Assembly: GCF_029167235.1 (NCBI RefSeq) | Contig: NZ_JARFTR010000171.1 | Span: forward strand, 1-64,000 | Reading direction: 5' to 3' | From: Kamptonema sp. UHCC 0994 | GTDB taxonomy: Bacteria > Cyanobacteriota > Cyanobacteriia > Cyanobacteriales > Microcoleaceae | DNA length: 64,000 nucleotides | In this document: positions 62,023 to 64,000 of the stretch, in pieces | Numbering within the stretch: the first letter of the stretch is position 1 | How the letters are laid out: the number at the start of each line of letters is the position of its first letter | Notes under the pieces: model-generated | The model's input: the letters and a program-made list of their open reading frames with translations, nothing else | Databases searched by the model: none | Told to the model about the DNA's origin: nothing | Position numbers and translations under genes: made by a program

Positions 62023-62505
62023 CTATATGCTAGATACATCAGGACAGTAGTAGTTAGGAGCAAGCGTCATTATTAATTCCAGATCGGCAAGAAACGCCTC
62101 TCTATCAGTCGGATTTTGTATCTTCTGAGCTTCAGTAATAGCCTTTAACTTCCCTTCTGCGAGGGAAATTCCAGCTTTTGCATCCGCACAAACTTGTTTA
62201 GCGATCGCAATCTTACTTCCCGGAGAACTCTGGGCTCCTTGCAACAAATAATCCGTCGTTGCTGGAGAGTATCGCTTAGCCAAACGCTTGTACTGTTCAA
62301 TAAATTTTTGATCGTTTCCCGTTACATTTGCCTCACCCTGAGACTCACCCTGACCCTTACACAAATCATTTAAGTAAACAACTTCCCCCGAAAGATTAAC
62401 CAAAAAGCACCCCTCATACTCCTGAGCATTAGCAGGAGTGTAGGTGTAAGGCAGAAATTGAAGGAGAACAACTCCTACAGCAGCAAAACGAAAGTGACTC
62501 AGCAT
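62023..62505 (-). CDS. Secreted hypothetical protein
   Basis: The 160-residue protein starts MLSHFRFAAVGVVLLQFLPY with a signal peptide that would be cut near PANAQ. The mature part has two Cys pairs (YEGCFLVNLSGEVVYLNDLC; QVCADAKAGISLA, YYCPDVSS) and a helical central region. The last 50 residues (TDREAFLADLELIMTLAPNY) resemble DUF732-like exported proteins, but this is a weak likeness. An in-frame ATG at 62517 is possible. It is divergent from the DUF4331 gene. Confidence 0.72.
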   Translation of the reverse strand: MLSHFRFAAVGVVLLQFLPYTYTPANAQEYEGCFLVNLSGEVVYLNDLCKGQGESQGEANVTGNDQKFIEQYKRLAKRYSPATTDYLLQGAQSSPGSKIAIAKQVCADAKAGISLAEGKLKAITEAQKIQNPTDREAFLADLELIMTLAPNYYCPDVSSI

Positions 62506-62748
62506 ATAGTTAAACAATTTACAGCATTTTTGTATACAAATTTACAAACTTGACACTTGCATCAGCTTTTTAAAATTATGGCTAGATAAATATATCATAA
62601 ATCTAAAGTAAATTCATCCGTCTTTAAAATAGATAAATAAAAATAATATTTTGCTTGACTAGCTGTCACACCGCTGTGGTAAGCTATCAATCAAACTTTG
62701 AGTTAATTACATCCAAAGCTCTAATAACAATCATTTAAGGGAACGTTA

Positions 62749-63960
62749 ATGAAACTAAAAAATACAGTACGGCGATCGCTACTCGTACTCGAAGTAGCTT
62801 TACTTGCCCTACTGACTCCAGCAATTATCGGAGCATCAGACCATGACGACGGCGAAGTAGATACCAAAGGTCGCGCTGTAAATTTAACTGACCTGTATGT
62901 ATTCCGCGAACAAGACCAGAATGGAGGTGCAGCCCAAGGGGATCTAGTCTTCATTATGAATTCTAACCCCCGGTCTTTAGCCCGCTATCAATACTATTTC
63001 AGCCCGAACGCCCTTTATCAATTCCATGTCACTCAAGTGGGAGATGTGAATAGCACACCCACAGGTCAAGGAGATGTGATCCTGCGGTTTGCCTTTACCC
63101 CCCCAAATGAGAGAGGCCTTCAGGCTTTAACAATTACGGCGATTCGGAACGGCGCAACCACAACTGCTACCACAACTATTAATGGCGGCCCAATCGTAAC
63201 AACACCGTTGAACAATAACACGATCGCAAATACAGTCTCTTTAGGTGGTTCTAACCTGACAGTATTTGCTGGTTTGCGCGAAGACCCATTTTTCTTTGAT
63301 GTCGAGCAATTCTTCCGAGTTCGGGCGGGGGCATTAGGCGGCGGGCCAAAAGTAGGTTTCCGCGAACCAAATCAAGCCGTTGACTTTACTAAAGGCTACA
63401 ACGTCAACACCATCGCAGTGCGAGTTCCCAAAGCATTCTTGCAAGGAGGAACAGGAGCGAATACCTTTGATGTTTGGACAACAATTTCAGTTAAAGATGC
63501 TGTCGGCAATTTCAAACAATTTGAGCGTTTAGCGCGACCAGCAATTAACGAAGGCTTAATTCTTACTCCAGCTTTTCTAGAAGCTTTTAATAGCATTCCC
63601 CCTAGACTAGATTTTAGCGATGCAGCCGCTCCAGTGCGCCAAGAAGCACTCGCGACGATCAAGGCAGTTGGTCAACTCGGCGGTGGAGTTGTCGATCCAA
63701 ATGCCATTGCCACAGCCTTTCTGCCAGACGTGATGCGGATTGACACGACCAAACCGAGCGGCTACGCCAGCGCTACCAATGCTCAAGGCAGCTTGATTGG
63801 TGGTCGGAAAATCACAGACGATGTAATCGATATTACACTTTCGGCTTTAGTTGGTGCTCCTACAAGTGATAACGTTTCTTATGAGGGAACGCCTGGAAAT
63901 CCTGCTCAGGGACACCATCCTTTAGAGTCTAACTTCCCTTATTTGGCTCAACCGAATTAG
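62749..63960 (+). CDS. DUF4331-family exported protein
   Basis: The 403-residue protein starts with a signal peptide (LLVLEVALLALLTPAIIGA) and then the DUF4331 hallmark SDHDDGEVDTKGRAVNLTDL, followed by YVFREQDQN and DLVFIMNSNPRS. The middle and end keep family motifs (FAGLREDPFFFDVEQFFRVR, NTIAVRVPKAFL) and finish at HHPLESNFPYL. Family members are beta-rich secreted or outer-surface proteins of unknown function. A taaggga site precedes the ATG. The protein is complete within the window. Confidence 0.93.
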   Translation: MKLKNTVRRSLLVLEVALLALLTPAIIGASDHDDGEVDTKGRAVNLTDLYVFREQDQNGGAAQGDLVFIMNSNPRSLARYQYYFSPNALYQFHVTQVGDVNSTPTGQGDVILRFAFTPPNERGLQALTITAIRNGATTTATTTINGGPIVTTPLNNNTIANTVSLGGSNLTVFAGLREDPFFFDVEQFFRVRAGALGGGPKVGFREPNQAVDFTKGYNVNTIAVRVPKAFLQGGTGANTFDVWTTISVKDAVGNFKQFERLARPAINEGLILTPAFLEAFNSIPPRLDFSDAAAPVRQEALATIKAVGQLGGGVVDPNAIATAFLPDVMRIDTTKPSGYASATNAQGSLIGGRKITDDVIDITLSALVGAPTSDNVSYEGTPGNPAQGHHPLESNFPYLAQPN

Positions 63961-63982
63961 CGATCGCAATTTTCAAGTAAGT

Positions 63983-64000
63983 GAGGTACGTAGTTGGGCT
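63983..64000. repeat. Start of a dispersed repeat cut by window edge
   Basis: gaggtacgtagttgggct matches 17695-17712 with one mismatch. That copy continues into ttagccct; this one leaves the window. Confidence 0.7.

Noticed and set aside
1-64000. tRNA, rRNA, known riboswitch
   Set aside because: No cloverleaf, rRNA or cobalamin-riboswitch consensus could be recognised by eye, including upstream of cobB and cobU. A covariance-model search would be needed to be certain.

Overview
The window is chromosomal DNA from a filamentous, gas-vacuolate cyanobacterium, most likely of the Oscillatoriales (Microcoleus/Oscillatoria/Phormidium type). The evidence is the very frequent HIP1 octamer GCGATCGC, a gas-vesicle gene cluster, a CAAD/CURT-type thylakoid protein, the rbp-rpsU pair, a plant-like phytochrome kinase, cyanobacterial DUF2605/DUF2973 proteins, and the many short tandem repeats and small palindromic elements between genes. 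No rRNA, tRNA, CRISPR array or prophage was recognised. The species call is inference.

Layout. 1-6.6 kb: succinate dehydrogenase flavoprotein, an RRM RNA-binding protein with ribosomal protein S21, an AtzE-type amidase with its tiny AtzG-like partner, a hypothetical protein, and cobyrinate a,c-diamide synthase. 6.7-13.4 kb: a 123-bp MITE-like element, a 915-residue coiled-coil/TPR/FGE-fold protein whose C-terminus looks like the variable region of a diversity-generating retroelement (DGR), a MOSC protein, an iron permease with a ferritin-like protein, and a RelE/ParE-type toxin-antitoxin pair. 13.7-20.5 kb: D-lactate dehydrogenase, CAAD protein, EPSP synthase, hypothetical and lipoprotein genes, and a membrane helix-turn-helix protein beside an apparently solitary DNA methyltransferase. 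21-25 kb: gas-vesicle genes gvpA-C-N-J-K on the minus strand. 25.2-26.2 kb: a TnpB relic that has lost its RuvC nuclease core.

26.3-33 kb: a PerR-type Fur regulator, an Hpt protein, and a phytochrome hybrid kinase translationally linked to a REC-GGDEF diguanylate cyclase, a plausible light-to-c-di-GMP route. 33-46.5 kb: a large repeat-containing membrane protein, a CHASE4 hybrid kinase, threonyl-tRNA synthetase, DUF2605 and DUF2973 proteins and a DICT-domain kinase. 46.6-57.6 kb: an alpha-2-macroglobulin-like lipoprotein divergent from penicillin-binding protein 1C, a recurrent bacterial pairing, and an ABC1/UbiB kinase-like protein. 57.8-64 kb: a hypothetical protein, CobU, two family-2 glycosyltransferases and a WcaF-like acetyltransferase (surface polysaccharide), a secreted hypothetical protein and a DUF4331 protein.

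Two themes run through the window. First, several dispersed repeat families occupy most longer intergenic gaps and in at least three cases have entered reading frames in phase: a heptamer in cobB, a serine/proline linker in the CHASE4 kinase, and an NPPLQRGG-type repeat in the macroglobulin. Second, the most distinctive signals are the DGR-like variable tail at 6992-7094, a homologous winged-helix-like tail shared by GvpN and GvpC, and the RuvC-deleted TnpB with a perfect 24-bp inverted duplication.
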